Below, in pieces: positions 1 through 10,856 of a DNA stretch of 64,000 nucleotides. The DNA comes from Brachynemurus nebulosus (taxonomy: Eukaryota; Arthropoda; Insecta; Neuroptera; Myrmeleontidae). Under the pieces are notes generated by a model. That model did no database searches. It was not told where the DNA came from and saw nothing but the letters and a program-made list of their open reading frames with translations. Made by a program: the position numbers and the translations under genes. The stretch covers positions 5,477,347 through 5,541,346 of the forward strand of contig JAPWDM010000008.1 in NCBI GenBank assembly GCA_035578155.1, written 5' to 3'. Numbering within the stretch: position 1 is the first letter of the stretch; each line of letters begins with the position of its first letter.

Positions 1-181
1 TAATCCTAATAAAATTTACTTATTGTTACATAGTTTTCAAATTTTCCCACCATTTTATCACTACCGGTAGCACTGGTACCAATATACATAATCTATTTAA
101 TTTATGGTTAAACACTAACGTTCAGACTTGAAAATTGTCAAAATCTCAAAACGGCAAAATAATTTTTCCGGAGAAAAGAAA
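1..181 (+). promoter_or_regulatory. 5' flank and leader of ZNF-A
   Basis: This stretch lies immediately before the ZNF-A start. The last ~60 bp resemble the leaders of ZNF-B and ZNF-C: all carry an AATTGTCAAAA-type segment followed by a CTCAAAACGG-like stretch and then GGAGAA close to the start codon. The shared leader suggests the paralogs were copied together with their upstream DNA. No TATA box can be assigned with confidence. Confidence 0.4.
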
Positions 182-1267
182 ATGGAAAATAAACGGTGTG
201 CCTCAAAGGTTGATGCATATACTGTTAAAGTAATAAAAAAAGAAGAAAATTTATTGTATGTAGACAACTCATTTTCAAATAAAACAAAAACGGATGTACC
301 GGAATCTTCATGTTATGGAAATGCAATAAAATTGGAACTGGACGAAATCAGTTATGATAATTTATTAAATTTAAAAAGTTTACATACCGAAATTAAGTTA
401 GAAGATGATGAAACGGATACATTGGAAGAAAATAGTGATTTATTTGGTGAAAGTTGTGAAAATTTAACAGATACCGACAGTGGAACTGAGCATGGTTGTT
501 TAACGAATTACGAAAAAAATCAAACCAGTGAAAAACCGTACACGTCAAGCCATTTGAAAAAACATCAGAAACCCCTTACTGATGAAAAACAATTCGAATG
601 TAATATTTGTTTTAAAACATTTTCTCAGGCAGGCAACTTAGAAACACATGAAAGACTACATACAGGCGAAAAACCATTCAAATGTAACACATGTTTTAAA
701 ACATTTTCTCATTCACATTATTTGAACACACATAAAAGACTACATACAGGAGAAAAACCATTCAAATGCAATACATGTTTTAAAACATTTTCTCAGTCAA
801 GTAGTTTAAAATTACATGAAAGACTACATACAGGAGAAAAACCATTCAAATGCAATACATGTTTTAAAACTTTTTCTCAGTCGGGCAGTTTGATAACACA
901 TAAAAGAATACATACAAGGGAAAAACCATTCAAATGCAATACATGTTTTAAAACATTTTCTCAGTCGAACAATTTGAAAGCACATGAAAGAACACATACG
1001 GGAGAAAAACCATACAAATGTGATATATGTTTTAAAACATTTTCACAATCAAGTTATTTAAAAACACATAAAAGAATACATAGGGGAGAGAAACCATTCA
1101 AATGTGATACGTGTTTTAAAACATTTTTTCAGTTTGGCGATTTAAAGAGACATGAACGAACACATACTGGAGAAAAACCATTCAAATGCAGTACATGTTT
1201 TAAAACATTTTCACAATCAAGTTATTTAAAAACACATAAAATAATACATACAAGAGAGAAACCATAG
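182..1267 (+). CDS. ZNF-A: C2H2 zinc-finger protein, 8 fingers
   Basis: Predicted nuclear DNA-binding protein of 361 residues in one exon. The ATG at 182 was chosen over an in-frame ATG at 128 because all six paralogs begin MENK or MENN at this point. Residues 1-137 form an acidic, finger-free region with Psi-K-x-E motifs at K19, K50 and K72, the consensus for SUMO attachment. It ends in a degenerate half finger (SSHLKKHQK) lacking cysteines. Eight C2H2 fingers follow from about residue 138 (pattern C-x2-C-F-K-T-F-x5-L-x2-H-x3-H) joined by TGEKP or TREKP linkers. The reading frame stops directly after the linker of finger 8, so the 3' end looks truncated compared with ZNF-B, ZNF-C and ZNF-E, which end in a distinct terminal finger. 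The DNA target is unknown. A repressor role is possible, but neither a KRAB nor a ZAD domain is visible. Confidence 0.93.
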   Translation: MENKRCASKVDAYTVKVIKKEENLLYVDNSFSNKTKTDVPESSCYGNAIKLELDEISYDNLLNLKSLHTEIKLEDDETDTLEENSDLFGESCENLTDTDSGTEHGCLTNYEKNQTSEKPYTSSHLKKHQKPLTDEKQFECNICFKTFSQAGNLETHERLHTGEKPFKCNTCFKTFSHSHYLNTHKRLHTGEKPFKCNTCFKTFSQSSSLKLHERLHTGEKPFKCNTCFKTFSQSGSLITHKRIHTREKPFKCNTCFKTFSQSNNLKAHERTHTGEKPYKCDICFKTFSQSSYLKTHKRIHRGEKPFKCDTCFKTFFQFGDLKRHERTHTGEKPFKCSTCFKTFSQSSYLKTHKIIHTREKP

Positions 1268-1591
1268 CTGCCAGAAATTAACTTCATTTTATTATATATT
1301 TATTTCTGAATTCTTTTTACATTGGTATTTTTCTCTTTGTTTTTGTTTAAAAATAGTTTGTATATGTATTATGGTACGTAATATTAGTAATATTACGTAT
1401 GTTTTGTGAATATATTTTTTTTTATTTAAAAAAATTTGAATTATTTCATCATAAATTATCCTAATTTTTTGTGTACCTAAACAAATTTATGGAGTTAGAT
1501 GTCAAAGACCAGGAGTGTTTACCCTATTTACTTAGATTGGTTGAATTAATCATAAATTTGCTTGAAACATGATAGAAACATTGGTTGCATT
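1268..1591. other. AT-rich 3' flank of ZNF-A
   Basis: No gene or recognisable element is seen. No AATAAA lies in the first 150 bp after the stop, so the polyadenylation site cannot be placed. Confidence 0.4.
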
Positions 1592-1671
1592 TAGAGTTGC
1601 CAGTTGTCCGGATAAAGCCGGACACAGTCAGGCTTTTTGGTTGCGTGTCCGCCTTTTGTTAGGCTTTTTAA

Positions 1672-2834
1672 CCCATTAGCGCCCGCCGTACACGCCTGTG
1701 TACACCTGTTAAATTAACTTTTTTTTTATTTAAAACATATTCTACTTAAAAAAAATTCGTCAAGTGCATGTTTTTGGCACGCACTAAGTAATGTCACCTC
1801 AGTGAAAGTGTTAATTTATGATTTTTTGGCTCGTTTTTTAAGTACAGTGAGAATACAGCCCTCTTGCGTTTATTCATTATGCATTAGTGATGCGACTCGA
1901 GTGATGTTTACTCGAGTGACTCGAGTGAATTTGTCAAACTCGTATTCGAGTGAAAAAAAAAATTTTTACTCGAGTCCAATTGCACTCGAGTTTCCGAGTC
2001 AACTCGGCACACCGAGTAGACTCGGTTAGGGCCAGATGTTACTTCACTAGTTACAAAGAGACGGGTTGAAACTTGCACTTGATACGATAACAATAAATTA
2101 ATAGGTATTAGGTTGATTTGATTGAACTATTAAATAATTATTTTATGAAAGTGGGACATACGTGTGATTTTGAATTTAGCTTTCGTTAATATTACTAGTA
2201 AAGACTAAAGTATAGGTGTATAATAATGATCTTCCGATTCGATTATTTTACCAATCGATTAATCGACTATATACTAATAATCGTAATCGATTTATAATCG
2301 GTATATTAATCGAGGTATAATCGATTATACCGATAATTTAAAAGGTATTTAAAAAAGCTTAAAAAAATCTTACTCGAGTTGGAGGGAATGAAATAGTTAA
2401 CTCGGTTGACTCGAAAACTCGAGTACAATTCGAGTGACGTAGCAAAATTACTCGAGTGACTCGAGTCACAAAATCCTACTCGAGTCGCATCACTATTATG
2501 CATGTACAATTCTACAGCCCTCTTGCGTTTATTCAATATGCATGTACAACTCTATAATAATGTTTCCTCCACTATGATCACACCACGATATTAATATGTC
2601 ATCCTTCGGTGACATAAAAAGTAACTTCAAAGTGTTATCAAATTAACATTCTGCGTAAAAAGACCGTTGAGGACAATTCCGCCCACCGTACCCTGCTTTG
2701 TGTACGTGTAAAAGTCATAGAAGTAAAAACAAATATTTTTTTTCGTCATTTTCTATGTTTTTACCTTATTTTTATTAATTTAATCCAGAAAAAACTAAAG
2801 TTAAAACAACAGTTTCACCATGGGCGTTAATGGG
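1672..2834. mobile_element. piggyBac-like TTAA element nested in the hAT-like element
   Basis: TIRs CCCATTAGCGCCC and GGGCGTTAATGGG are each bordered by TTAA (1668-1671 and 2835-2838), as expected for piggyBac-type insertion. The interior carries sequence seen again in other orientations near 23600, 33650 and 44660, so this is a repeat family. The element is non-autonomous and is itself split by a hAT-like insertion. Confidence 0.8.
1885..2495. mobile_element. hAT-like MITE, innermost of the nest
   Basis: The 611 bp element has an 18 bp perfect TIR (TAGTGATGCGACTCGAGT and its complement) and a perfect 8 bp target duplication TTATGCAT at 1877-1884 and 2496-2503. Its interior is unusual: many copies of the palindrome ACTCGAGT near both ends, and a central patch of CGATTA/TAATCG repeats around 2235-2330. 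No coding frame was found. Confidence 0.9.
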
Positions 2835-4309
2835 TTAAATTTGACCATTTATTTTTTACATTTGTCATGTCTTGGTTTCTACTCCGCCTGTGATTTGATT
2901 CATGAATCCTTTTTAATTTTCATCAATCAAAATTCATGAATTTTTTTAAAATGGGTAAACTTTTTTAAATCGATTAGTAATTCAGATTGCTTTTCAGAAT
3001 CCCTTACTATTTATCAATATTATTTTTCCATTTCGGGCCATAAAGCAAATGTTGAAAGAGTTTTTTCTTTAATAGGTCAACAATGGTCAAAAGAATGTTG
3101 GTACTGTAGCCAAAATTTTGGTTGTACAATTTAATTTTAAAAATTTGACTTGTAAAGAGTTTTACTACTCATTTTAAAAGAAAATGAGCTTTTGTCTACG
3201 ACTACCATGAAATTGCTTGTTTATTGTACAAAAGACTATCTAAGTAAGCGACGTTTTACATACAGCCACATATCCAGCTGTACAAAAAATGGCCCTTTAC
3301 ACGCATGTATAATAAAAATAACAAAGCCTATTACACTTTTATTAATTCTTATAATTATTATACATATATTATACAGTGATATACATGATACATATTATAT
3401 TAGGATCTGTACAAAAATTTTACCTAGCAACTGAATGTTTACGTTTGTTTTTAATAAATTTCAAATACTAAATTGGTATTTGTAGATTCGTACCAAATTT
3501 TTATCGGGTATTGTGAATTTCATGTTAGTCGTAGATAAAGTATAGTACGTAACTCGGTGCGCGAGTCTTGCGTAACTTTTTCGCTCGTGTGCAATATGCA
3601 ACTTACAACCTCAATCACGTAATATACTATTATGACTATTATAGCAGATGTCTGCCAATGAAAAATATTAATTATACTTTATGTTACAATTAATTTCAAG
3701 TTTATTTAAGTTCATTAGTGTTTTGTTTAATTTTGTTTTTCATTGCAAATTGCAATTTAGTATATATAAATTAATATTGTAATGAATATACTGAAGGATT
3801 AATAATAAAAAAAACTGATTCATTCAATTTTATTGTTGTTTCATTAGAATTTAAGAAAATTTTATGGTAATTGATAACGAAGCCTTATTTTACTTTTGAA
3901 AAAATAGTCGTGTTATACAAAGACTAAAACAAATTAAGAATGCCCGACTTTTTTACCCAAATGTCCGGCTAAACTGGCTGATATGTCCGGCTTTTCGATT
4001 TTAAGACCTGGCAACTCTAGTTGCATTTGTATTTGTGCCCCTAGTTTGTGCATGAATTGCGAAATTTGAAGTATTTAGGCTGTTTGGTTAAGTTTTTGTA
4101 ATTAGAATTCATACTTCTGTCCATGGACCGGTGAGATGTTTATTTCTATACAAAATTGTGTGAAATATTTATTATTTCTTTTTGGGTTAGTATAAAAAAA
4201 AAATTATATTTCAGTTTTAATTTTGATCAGCAGTACTGATCGTACTGATCGTCCCCTTGATTGTCTCTAGATTTGTAGATCCATATACATATGTAGTATA
4301 CGCAATTTC

Positions 4310-4379
4310 AAATACAACTGATCATGAGTCATCTTTAAAGAATTAAATACAACTGATCATGAGTCATCTTTAAAGAATT
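4310..4379. repeat. 2 x 35 bp perfect tandem duplication
   Basis: Two adjacent identical 35 bp units, each beginning AAATACAACTGATCATGAGT. Confidence 0.9.
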
Positions 4380-4560
4380 AAATACACTGTTCTCTTCCCA
4401 CATGCTTTTTTGCGTCCGGAAAGTATACTTTCCGCACGCAAATTGACAATAAAACATGTAAAGCCGCCTCTTGATTTTTCATTTAATAAATATTTCATAA
4501 TTATTTCTATAGAAACCACCAACAAAGTAATCTAAACAATATTTAATTGGCTATTTGACT
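4380..4560. repeat. Dispersed repeat family F, partial copy
   Basis: The segment with CTTCCCACATGC, two inverted GGAAAGT/ACTTTCC blocks, AAATTGACAATAAAACA and a tail ending in ACCACCAACAAAGTAAT recurs near 16385-16560 and 44045-44220. The longer copies continue into a foldback section that is missing here. Confidence 0.75.
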
Positions 4561-5405
4561 GATGTAGCAATTGATAGTAAAATATAGTGAATAACACAGC
4601 GTATGATTCAGTGATAATAATTAACCATTTATATTAATTAAAAAAAAAGAAAAGATATAAATATTTTATTTTCCTAACTAAAAATTACGAATTTGGAATC
4701 AGCGGCTGAAATAGTTAAAAAAATTTATTTGAGCATGTGACGTCACAGCACGAAAGCATTTAATATTGCAAACAGATACTTACAAAAAAGATACTCACAT
4801 TTTAGTTTTTACATTTTTAAATTTTGCTAGACAAAATTTGGGATTCGAAGCAAAGAGGTTTGCTAGCACAAACGAATCTATTATTACATTTTTATTAAAT
4901 TAAAAATGAGGCGATCTGTAATTAATAACAAATCAACAGAAAATATAAAAAAAAATTATTTAATGTCATGGATACGACGTTAATGAAGGTTGAGCTTATT
5001 TTCAAAAGGCAATTTCTAACAGAATGTAATTTTCGAGTAAAATTATGAGATCTTCTATATTTAACACCAGCAAAATTTTTACGGATTTTTTACCAGTGTA
5101 TAACAAAGTTGGGATGCTATAAAGAAGAACCTCAGACAGTATAAAAATATAATTCAAGTAAATTAATATTAGTTAATGAATTACTATTCAGTACACTTGA
5201 TATAATATTATTTCATACAATTTAATTAATTTTTTTAGGACGGGACCGTTAGTGATGAAATAATACAAATCATGTACTTCTTTGAAAAAAAATTTATTCT
5301 TATAAATATATTTAACACCTTGACAGTCATTAACGTCATAAGACGTCAAATGAAAGACGTTAGTTAATATGTATCATATGTATACATACCACATACAAGT
5401 CACTT
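4561..5405. other. AT-rich intergenic DNA, no gene seen
   Basis: I see no coding frame or clear element here. A short ACGTCATAAGACGT palindrome occurs near 5335 in sequence related to the TTAA element at 55849-56006. Confidence 0.4.
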
Positions 5406-5409
5406 TTAA

Positions 5410-6862
5410 CCCTTAACTGGTCCACTCACTTTTTGAAACATAAGTAGTCCACTGGGGTACAAAAGTTATTTTCTAAAATTATTGGTTAATCTGCTTTGAA
5501 AATAGAAAAATATTATTCAAAAAATAATAAAATATTTTCCTGAGATCATATAACATATTTAATCGTTTTCACAAATATTTTTCGTGGAAATATCTAGGCA
5601 TGTGACATTAGAATTTAAATAGTAATAAATTAAAAAAAAAATTTGAATTGAAACATTAACCTAAAAATAAAATTGTATTTTTGCATATTTCAGAAAATTA
5701 AGTTACCTAGATCTGTTTACACATAAATTAAATTAATTAATTAATTAATTACCTTTAATTTGGTTAATTATTTTAAATAAGATTATCAGTCTACTGGGGT
5801 ACAAAAAAATTAAATCGTTAATAACCGAAATTAAAAGTTTGTAAATGCATGGTGGTTACAGTTCAGTAACAGGGAATATGCATGTTTTTTAGAAAATTGT
5901 GAAACATTTTTTAGAATATTCTATACATGTCACAAATTCTTATGACAGTTCTTTTTGTTTGATTAATTTTAGTTATCATAACGAAATTAATGTAAATTAT
6001 CTACCTTAAATAAAAATTCCGCCAAAACGGTACATTTGAGCAATGAGCGATCCTATTGGTTGTGACGTTTAATGTATAAGTTTCACCAAATATGCCAGAT
6101 ATATATACTGAATAAAATATGCACTAAAGGTATAACATAGAGTACCATAAATAATAGGATACACTCTATAAACTTTATCACTGATACGAAAACATATATC
6201 AAATAGAATAAAAATTAATTTTTGAATATTTAAAAATATTTTGTAACTTGTCACAATCAATACTTATTATTGTTAAAATAAATTGATTTAGGTAACTAGG
6301 AAAATATTAAATATTGGTCATTATTTTTTTAAAAAGGAGTTGCTATGAAAAAAAAATATTCATTGATTTTAATTTTTGAAAGAATTCGTAAGAGGAAACA
6401 TTCTTAAAAATTAAATTCAAAATTAATTATTTAATTGATTAACTATTTAATATATTTGCTAAATTTTATTCGTCAAAAAAATTAAAATATTGGTAGATAT
6501 GGAAAGCAGTGGAGAATAAACGATTAGATTTTTGATATTATCAGAAGCAGTGCCATATACAGAACGAATTATATAACAATGCTGCTGGCCTGGGTGGTAA
6601 TAACTTTCTTATTTTAATATCTTCAGGTGACGTCAGCGCGCCAAATTGTGATGTTTAAATAATAATAATGTAAAATGAAAAACCATTTTTTTATTTTTCT
6701 GAAATAAAGGCGCAAATTGTACTCATAATATATTTTTGTGATTTTTTGACATCAACTTGAACTATTTTTGAAATAAATGAAAAACATGCATATTCCCTAT
6801 AGCGGTTATAAAAAAAATTATTTTGAAAAATTGGCTTTGTACCCCAGCAGACCAATTAAGGA
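5410..6862. mobile_element. piggyBac-like TTAA element
   Basis: Ends CCCTTAACTGGTCCAC and, on the other strand, TCCTTAATTGGTCTGC are flanked by TTAA at 5406-5409 and 6863-6866. Subterminal CTGGGGTACAAA is repeated in both arms and again near 5790. The element ends only ~80 bp beyond the 3' end of ZNF-B. No transposase frame is visible. Confidence 0.65.
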
Positions 6863-6941
6863 TTAAATAAAACAACAGAAGAAACTAAAAAACAAAGAGA
6901 AACACACCAACAAAAAAAAAAATATAATTATATAAACTTCT

Positions 6942-7868
6942 CTATTTTTTAAAAATATGTTTTTTGACGTGTCCGTTCAAACTATTTGAATGAGAAAACG
7001 TTTTAAAACATTTATTGCATTTGAATGGTTTCTCTCCGGTATGTATTCTTTCATGTGATTTTAAATTACTTGAATTTGAAAATTTTTTATTACATACATT
7101 ACATATGAATGGTTTTTCTCCTGTATGTATTGTTTCATGTGTTTTCAAACTGCCTAACTGAGAAAATGTTTTTAAACATATCTTACAACTGAATGGTTTT
7201 TCCCCTGTATGTATTCGTGCATGTAATTTTAAATTGGTTGACGTAGAAAATGTTTTAAAACATATGTCACATTTGAATGGTTTTTCTCCTGTATGTGTTC
7301 TTTCATGTTTCTTTAAATTGCTTGAGTGAGAAAATGTTTTAAAACATGTATCACATTTGAATGGTTTTTCTCTTGTATGTGTTCTTTTATGTGCTTTCAA
7401 ACCACCTAACTGATAAAAAGTTTTACTACATATATCACATTTGAATGGTTTTTCTCCCGTGTGTATTCTTTCATGTGTTTTTAAATGACTTGACTGAGAA
7501 AATGTTTTAAAACAAATATTACATTCGAATTGTTTTTCACTGGTTTGGGTTTCTTGTTCAGTTACACTGTTGGTATTTGTTAAATTTTCACAATTTTCGC
7601 CAAATAAATCACTATTTTCTGTTATCACATCCTCCTCATCATCTTCTAATTTAATTTCGGTACGTAAACTTTTCAAATTTAATAAATCACAAGTGTTATT
7701 GCTTTCTTCTAGTTCCAATTTTATTTCATTTTCATAACATGAAGAATCAGATACTTCCGTTTTTGTCATATTTAAAAATGAGTTGTCTACATTCTGTGAA
7801 TTTTCTTCTTCCTTTTTGATTTTAATAGTAAATGCATCAGCCTTTGATATGGACCCTTTATTTTCCAT
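6942..7868 (-). CDS. ZNF-B: C2H2 zinc-finger protein, 7 fingers
   Basis: A single-exon gene for a 308-residue predicted nuclear DNA-binding protein. The MENKG start matches the paralogs. The acidic N-terminal region (residues 1-109) has the three Psi-K-x-E sites found in the same order in all family members (IKKE, IKLE, IKLE). Seven fingers follow. Fingers 1-5 have the family CFKTF-like core, finger 6 has CNKKF, and finger 7 ends the protein with HVKKHIFKK, an apparently genuine C-terminus. The gene is transcribed away from ZNF-C, with 966 bp between start codons. It keeps all zinc ligands. The function is unknown beyond sequence-specific DNA binding. Confidence 0.93.
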   Translation of the reverse strand: MENKGSISKADAFTIKIKKEEENSQNVDNSFLNMTKTEVSDSSCYENEIKLELEESNNTCDLLNLKSLRTEIKLEDDEEDVITENSDLFGENCENLTNTNSVTEQETQTSEKQFECNICFKTFSQSSHLKTHERIHTGEKPFKCDICSKTFYQLGGLKAHKRTHTREKPFKCDTCFKTFSHSSNLKKHERTHTGEKPFKCDICFKTFSTSTNLKLHARIHTGEKPFSCKICLKTFSQLGSLKTHETIHTGEKPFICNVCNKKFSNSSNLKSHERIHTGEKPFKCNKCFKTFSHSNSLNGHVKKHIFKK

Positions 7869-8834
7869 TTTCTTCTCCGAGAATTGAATTATTTTAATTC
7901 AATCGTTTTGAGGTTTTGACAATTATCAAGTCTGATGAAGGTCAGTGTCATAGAGCAACTAGAGAGAAAATACATATTTCTATACTACTGGAACCTGTGT
8001 AACCACTTGAGATAGAAAATATGTTGTGTACGTGCACGGTGTTTACTTTGTATTTGTGCGGTAAACTCTGTTTGTGTGAGTGGTGATAGCCGTCACGTGA
8101 CCTTTGGTTCGCATACATGTATGTGATGTGTGTGATACCACAACGCTACTTGTGCCGGTTCAACAATCAAATTTATTGTTGTTTGACTGACTTACACTGA
8201 GCGACGGGTACTGAGCAACTGACACTAAGCAGCCTAAGATGCACATAAGTGATTGCAGAAAAGAGACAGTTATATTCGTTCTATTTGTTCTGTGTGTCTG
8301 ATGTTATCTCTAATGTTATACACTGATGTTGTCTCTCTTCACATGAACGAGTCGTGCAGCTGCTGAGTCGAACCAACCAACACAACCAACATTGACCTTC
8401 AAACGTTCGAAGCATCCCTTTGACTCGGTGCAAAAATACCGACATCGAACGGGACACGACCAAATGCGAACGTTTGACGCTCGACATTGGACACTCGTAG
8501 GTTCGAACAACGGCTACACGATGCTATGAACCATCCAACGTCGAATGTTGGAAGGTGTTCGTAGCATCGTGTAGCAGCGGCTTAAGATGCACATACTTCC
8601 ACATAAGTGATTGCAGAAAAGAGACAGTTATATTCGTTCTATTTGTTCTGTGGTCAGTGTCACTGGTGGCGTTCGGGACGAAAATTTTGTTAGCTAATGG
8701 CCGCTCTACACGATCAGTTTTAACCAGTTTTAACTATGGGTTTTTAACTGACAGTTATCACCATAATAATTGTCAAAACCTCAGAACGGTAGAATCAGAT
8801 AAATAGAATTAAATTCTCGGAGAAGGAAAAGAAA
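7869..8834. promoter_or_regulatory. Shared upstream region of ZNF-B and ZNF-C
   Basis: The interval between two divergent start codons probably contains both promoters. The ZNF-B half (7950-8130) is clearly related to DNA upstream of ZNF-F near 39000-39180: both contain CTACTGGAACC, AGATAGA-AATATGTTGT and a GTCACGTG E-box-type site. The ZNF-C half repeats the segment TTGCAGAAAAGAGACAG, also seen in altered form upstream of ZNF-F (~39975). It is less AT-rich than the surrounding DNA. Confidence 0.55.
8242..8652. repeat. 53 bp identical direct repeats bracketing a hairpin
   Basis: Positions 8242-8294 and 8600-8652 are identical over 53 bp (both start CACATAAGTGATTGCAG). The 305 bp between them includes an imperfect inverted repeat at about 8512-8576 with arms CTACACGATGCTA. 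The arrangement suggests a duplication within the promoter or an insertion with a copied flank. Confidence 0.85.
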
Positions 8835-9884
8835 ATGGAAAATAACGGATGTAAATCAACGACTGATGCATTTATTGCTGAAATAAAAGAGGAGGAAAAT
8901 TTACAAAATGTAGACAACTCATTTTCAAATATCACAAAAATGGAAGTACCTGAATCTTCATGTTATGGAAACGAAATAAAATTGGAAGTGGAAGAAAACA
9001 ATAGTGGTAATTTATTAAAATTAAAACATTTACACACCGAAATTAAGTTAGAAGGTAATGAGGAGGATTCATTAACAGAAAATAGTGATTCATTTGACGA
9101 TAGTGGTGAAGATTCATCTAATACACATTGTACAACCGGGCAACATTATTTAAAGAATTATGAAAACACTCAGATTAGTGAAAAATGTGAAAAAATACAT
9201 AATGATGAAAAACGATTCACATGTAACGTATGTTTTAAAACATTTTTTCGGTCAAGTAATTTGAATCAACATAAACGAATACACACAGGAGAGAAACCAT
9301 TCAAATGTAACATATGTTTTAAAACATTTACTCAGTCAAATAATTTGAAATTACATGAAAGAACACATACAGGTGAAAAACCATTCAAATGTAACACATG
9401 TTTTAAAACATTTTCACAGTCAAATAGTTTGAAATTACATGCAAGAACGCATACAAGAGAGAAACCATTCAAATGTGATACGTGTTTTAAAACATTTTCA
9501 CAGTCGGGCGGTTTGATAACACACAAAAGAATACATACAGAAGAAAAACCATTCAACTGTAATATATGTTTTAAAACATTTTCCCAGCTAAATCATTTAA
9601 AAATCCATGAAAGAACACATACAAGAGAAAAACCATTCAAATGCAATGCGTGTTTTAAAACATTTAATGATTCAAGCAATTTGAAAGTACACGAAAGAAC
9701 ACATACCGGGGAAAAGCCATTCAAGTGTAATGTGTGTTTTAAAACATTTTCACGGTCAAATAATTTGAAAATACATGAAATAGTACATACAGGAGAGCAA
9801 CCATTTAAATGCAATATATGTTTTAAAACATTTACGATGTTACATAGTTTGAAGAGACACGCCAAAAGACTTCATAGTAAATAA
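8835..9884 (+). CDS. ZNF-C: C2H2 zinc-finger protein, 8 fingers
   Basis: A 349-residue single-exon protein beginning MENNG, with acidic N-terminal residues 1-126 containing IKEE, IKLE and IKLE sites, then eight intact C2H2 fingers from about residue 127. The last finger (KTFTMLHSLKRHAKRLHSK) uses a wider H-x4-H spacing and closes the protein, resembling the terminal finger of ZNF-E. Linkers alternate TGEKP, TREKP and TEEKP. Contact residues differ between fingers (for example QNNL, QNSL, QGGT and DSNV at positions -1, 2, 3 and 6). It is a predicted nuclear DNA-binding factor with unknown target, divergent from ZNF-B. Confidence 0.93.
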   Translation: MENNGCKSTTDAFIAEIKEEENLQNVDNSFSNITKMEVPESSCYGNEIKLEVEENNSGNLLKLKHLHTEIKLEGNEEDSLTENSDSFDDSGEDSSNTHCTTGQHYLKNYENTQISEKCEKIHNDEKRFTCNVCFKTFFRSSNLNQHKRIHTGEKPFKCNICFKTFTQSNNLKLHERTHTGEKPFKCNTCFKTFSQSNSLKLHARTHTREKPFKCDTCFKTFSQSGGLITHKRIHTEEKPFNCNICFKTFSQLNHLKIHERTHTREKPFKCNACFKTFNDSSNLKVHERTHTGEKPFKCNVCFKTFSRSNNLKIHEIVHTGEQPFKCNICFKTFTMLHSLKRHAKRLHSK

Positions 9885-9991
9885 TACTGATCGTAGTATA
9901 GTAGCAAAAGTTAATTAAAATTGACCTTCCAAAAATTCGATTACAAGAACTAAAAAAATAATTGAATTTAATGTTGGAGCTTGTAAACCTA

Positions 9992-9997
9992 AATAAA
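9992..9997 (+). terminator. Probable polyadenylation signal of ZNF-C
   Basis: AATAAA lies about 110 bp after the ZNF-C stop codon, a normal distance for a 3' UTR. No downstream element was assigned. Confidence 0.45.
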
Positions 9998-10050
9998 TAA
10001 TTAGGGTAAGTTGTAGTATTAATTTTCAATAATAGTTAATGTTCGAAATC

Positions 10051-10658
10051 TTGCGGTGCTGACAGGACCGTACTTATATTTTCAAAACTTAAAACGTTAA
10101 AAAATCGGGGTAAACACATTTTTTTTTTAAAATTGTATCGGTATATTCTCTATTAACCATCAGCCTCTGTTAATAAAAATTTGTTTCAAGTTACAAAAAA
10201 AGTGTTATTTTAAAAAAGTACAAAAATTTTAACTTTTATTAAATTAAAATTGTTGAAAATTTGACTGACTGAATGTAACTTAAAACTTGCTAATAAAAAA
10301 ATAAGCTGTCATTTAAAAAAAGATTTTTACGAAAACAAAACAATGTGTTGTCTCACATTTTACTGGAAGAAAAAAGACAATTGATACACATAAATCATTT
10401 ACTTATAACATCAAAACATACCTTACACAATACATAAAATTAAAATCGGACCAAGCAAGTTGTGACAACAAATGTATACACGCATATCTAAAATATATTA
10501 TTCAAAACATATCAATATAAGAGGATATTGTCCGTATATAGGCATCCATAATTACCACTTGTATATATTTAAAATCGCATCAAAATGTTTTATCTAAAAA
10601 AATAAACAATTTTTAATATCTTAAAAAAATAAAGACAATACTGTCAGCCCCGCAACCT
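10051..10658. mobile_element. TIR-bounded element, class uncertain
   Basis: TTGCGGTGCTGACAG at the left and CTGTCAGCCCCGCAA at the right form an inverted repeat with one mismatch, ~600 bp apart. No clean target duplication was found. The interior is AT-rich and non-coding. Confidence 0.5.
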
Positions 10659-10856
10659 CTTCGATCACTAATAATAGTATACCAAGATTACCAAGGGGTC
10701 AAACTAGTATGTCTACCAAACTGTGCCCACTGTAATCAACGAATGACGTAACACAGCACACATACGACCAAAACACATGATGTATGGGCACGAATATACC
10801 AATGTGTTAGTATGATATGTTGATGATGATGTATGCAGTACGTATACACATACTAT

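Larger units (their letters stand above)
1592..4019. mobile_element. hAT-like element (outer of a three-level nest)
   Basis: Termini TAGAGTTGCCAG and CTGGCAACTCTA form a perfect 12 bp TIR. They are flanked on both sides by the 8 bp direct repeat GTTGCATT (1584-1591 and 4020-4027), the target-site signature of hAT-type transposition. Both ends also share a GTCCGGCTTTT-like subterminal motif in inverted orientation. No transposase frame is visible. The 2.4 kb length is largely explained by the piggyBac-like element nested inside it. Confidence 0.85.

Noticed and set aside
4120..4260. GATCGTACTGATCGTC and GTCCATGGACCGGTGAG as possible regulatory palindromes
   Set aside because: The second recurs inside a transposon fragment near 11570, so it is a repeat remnant; the first is too short to support a claim.
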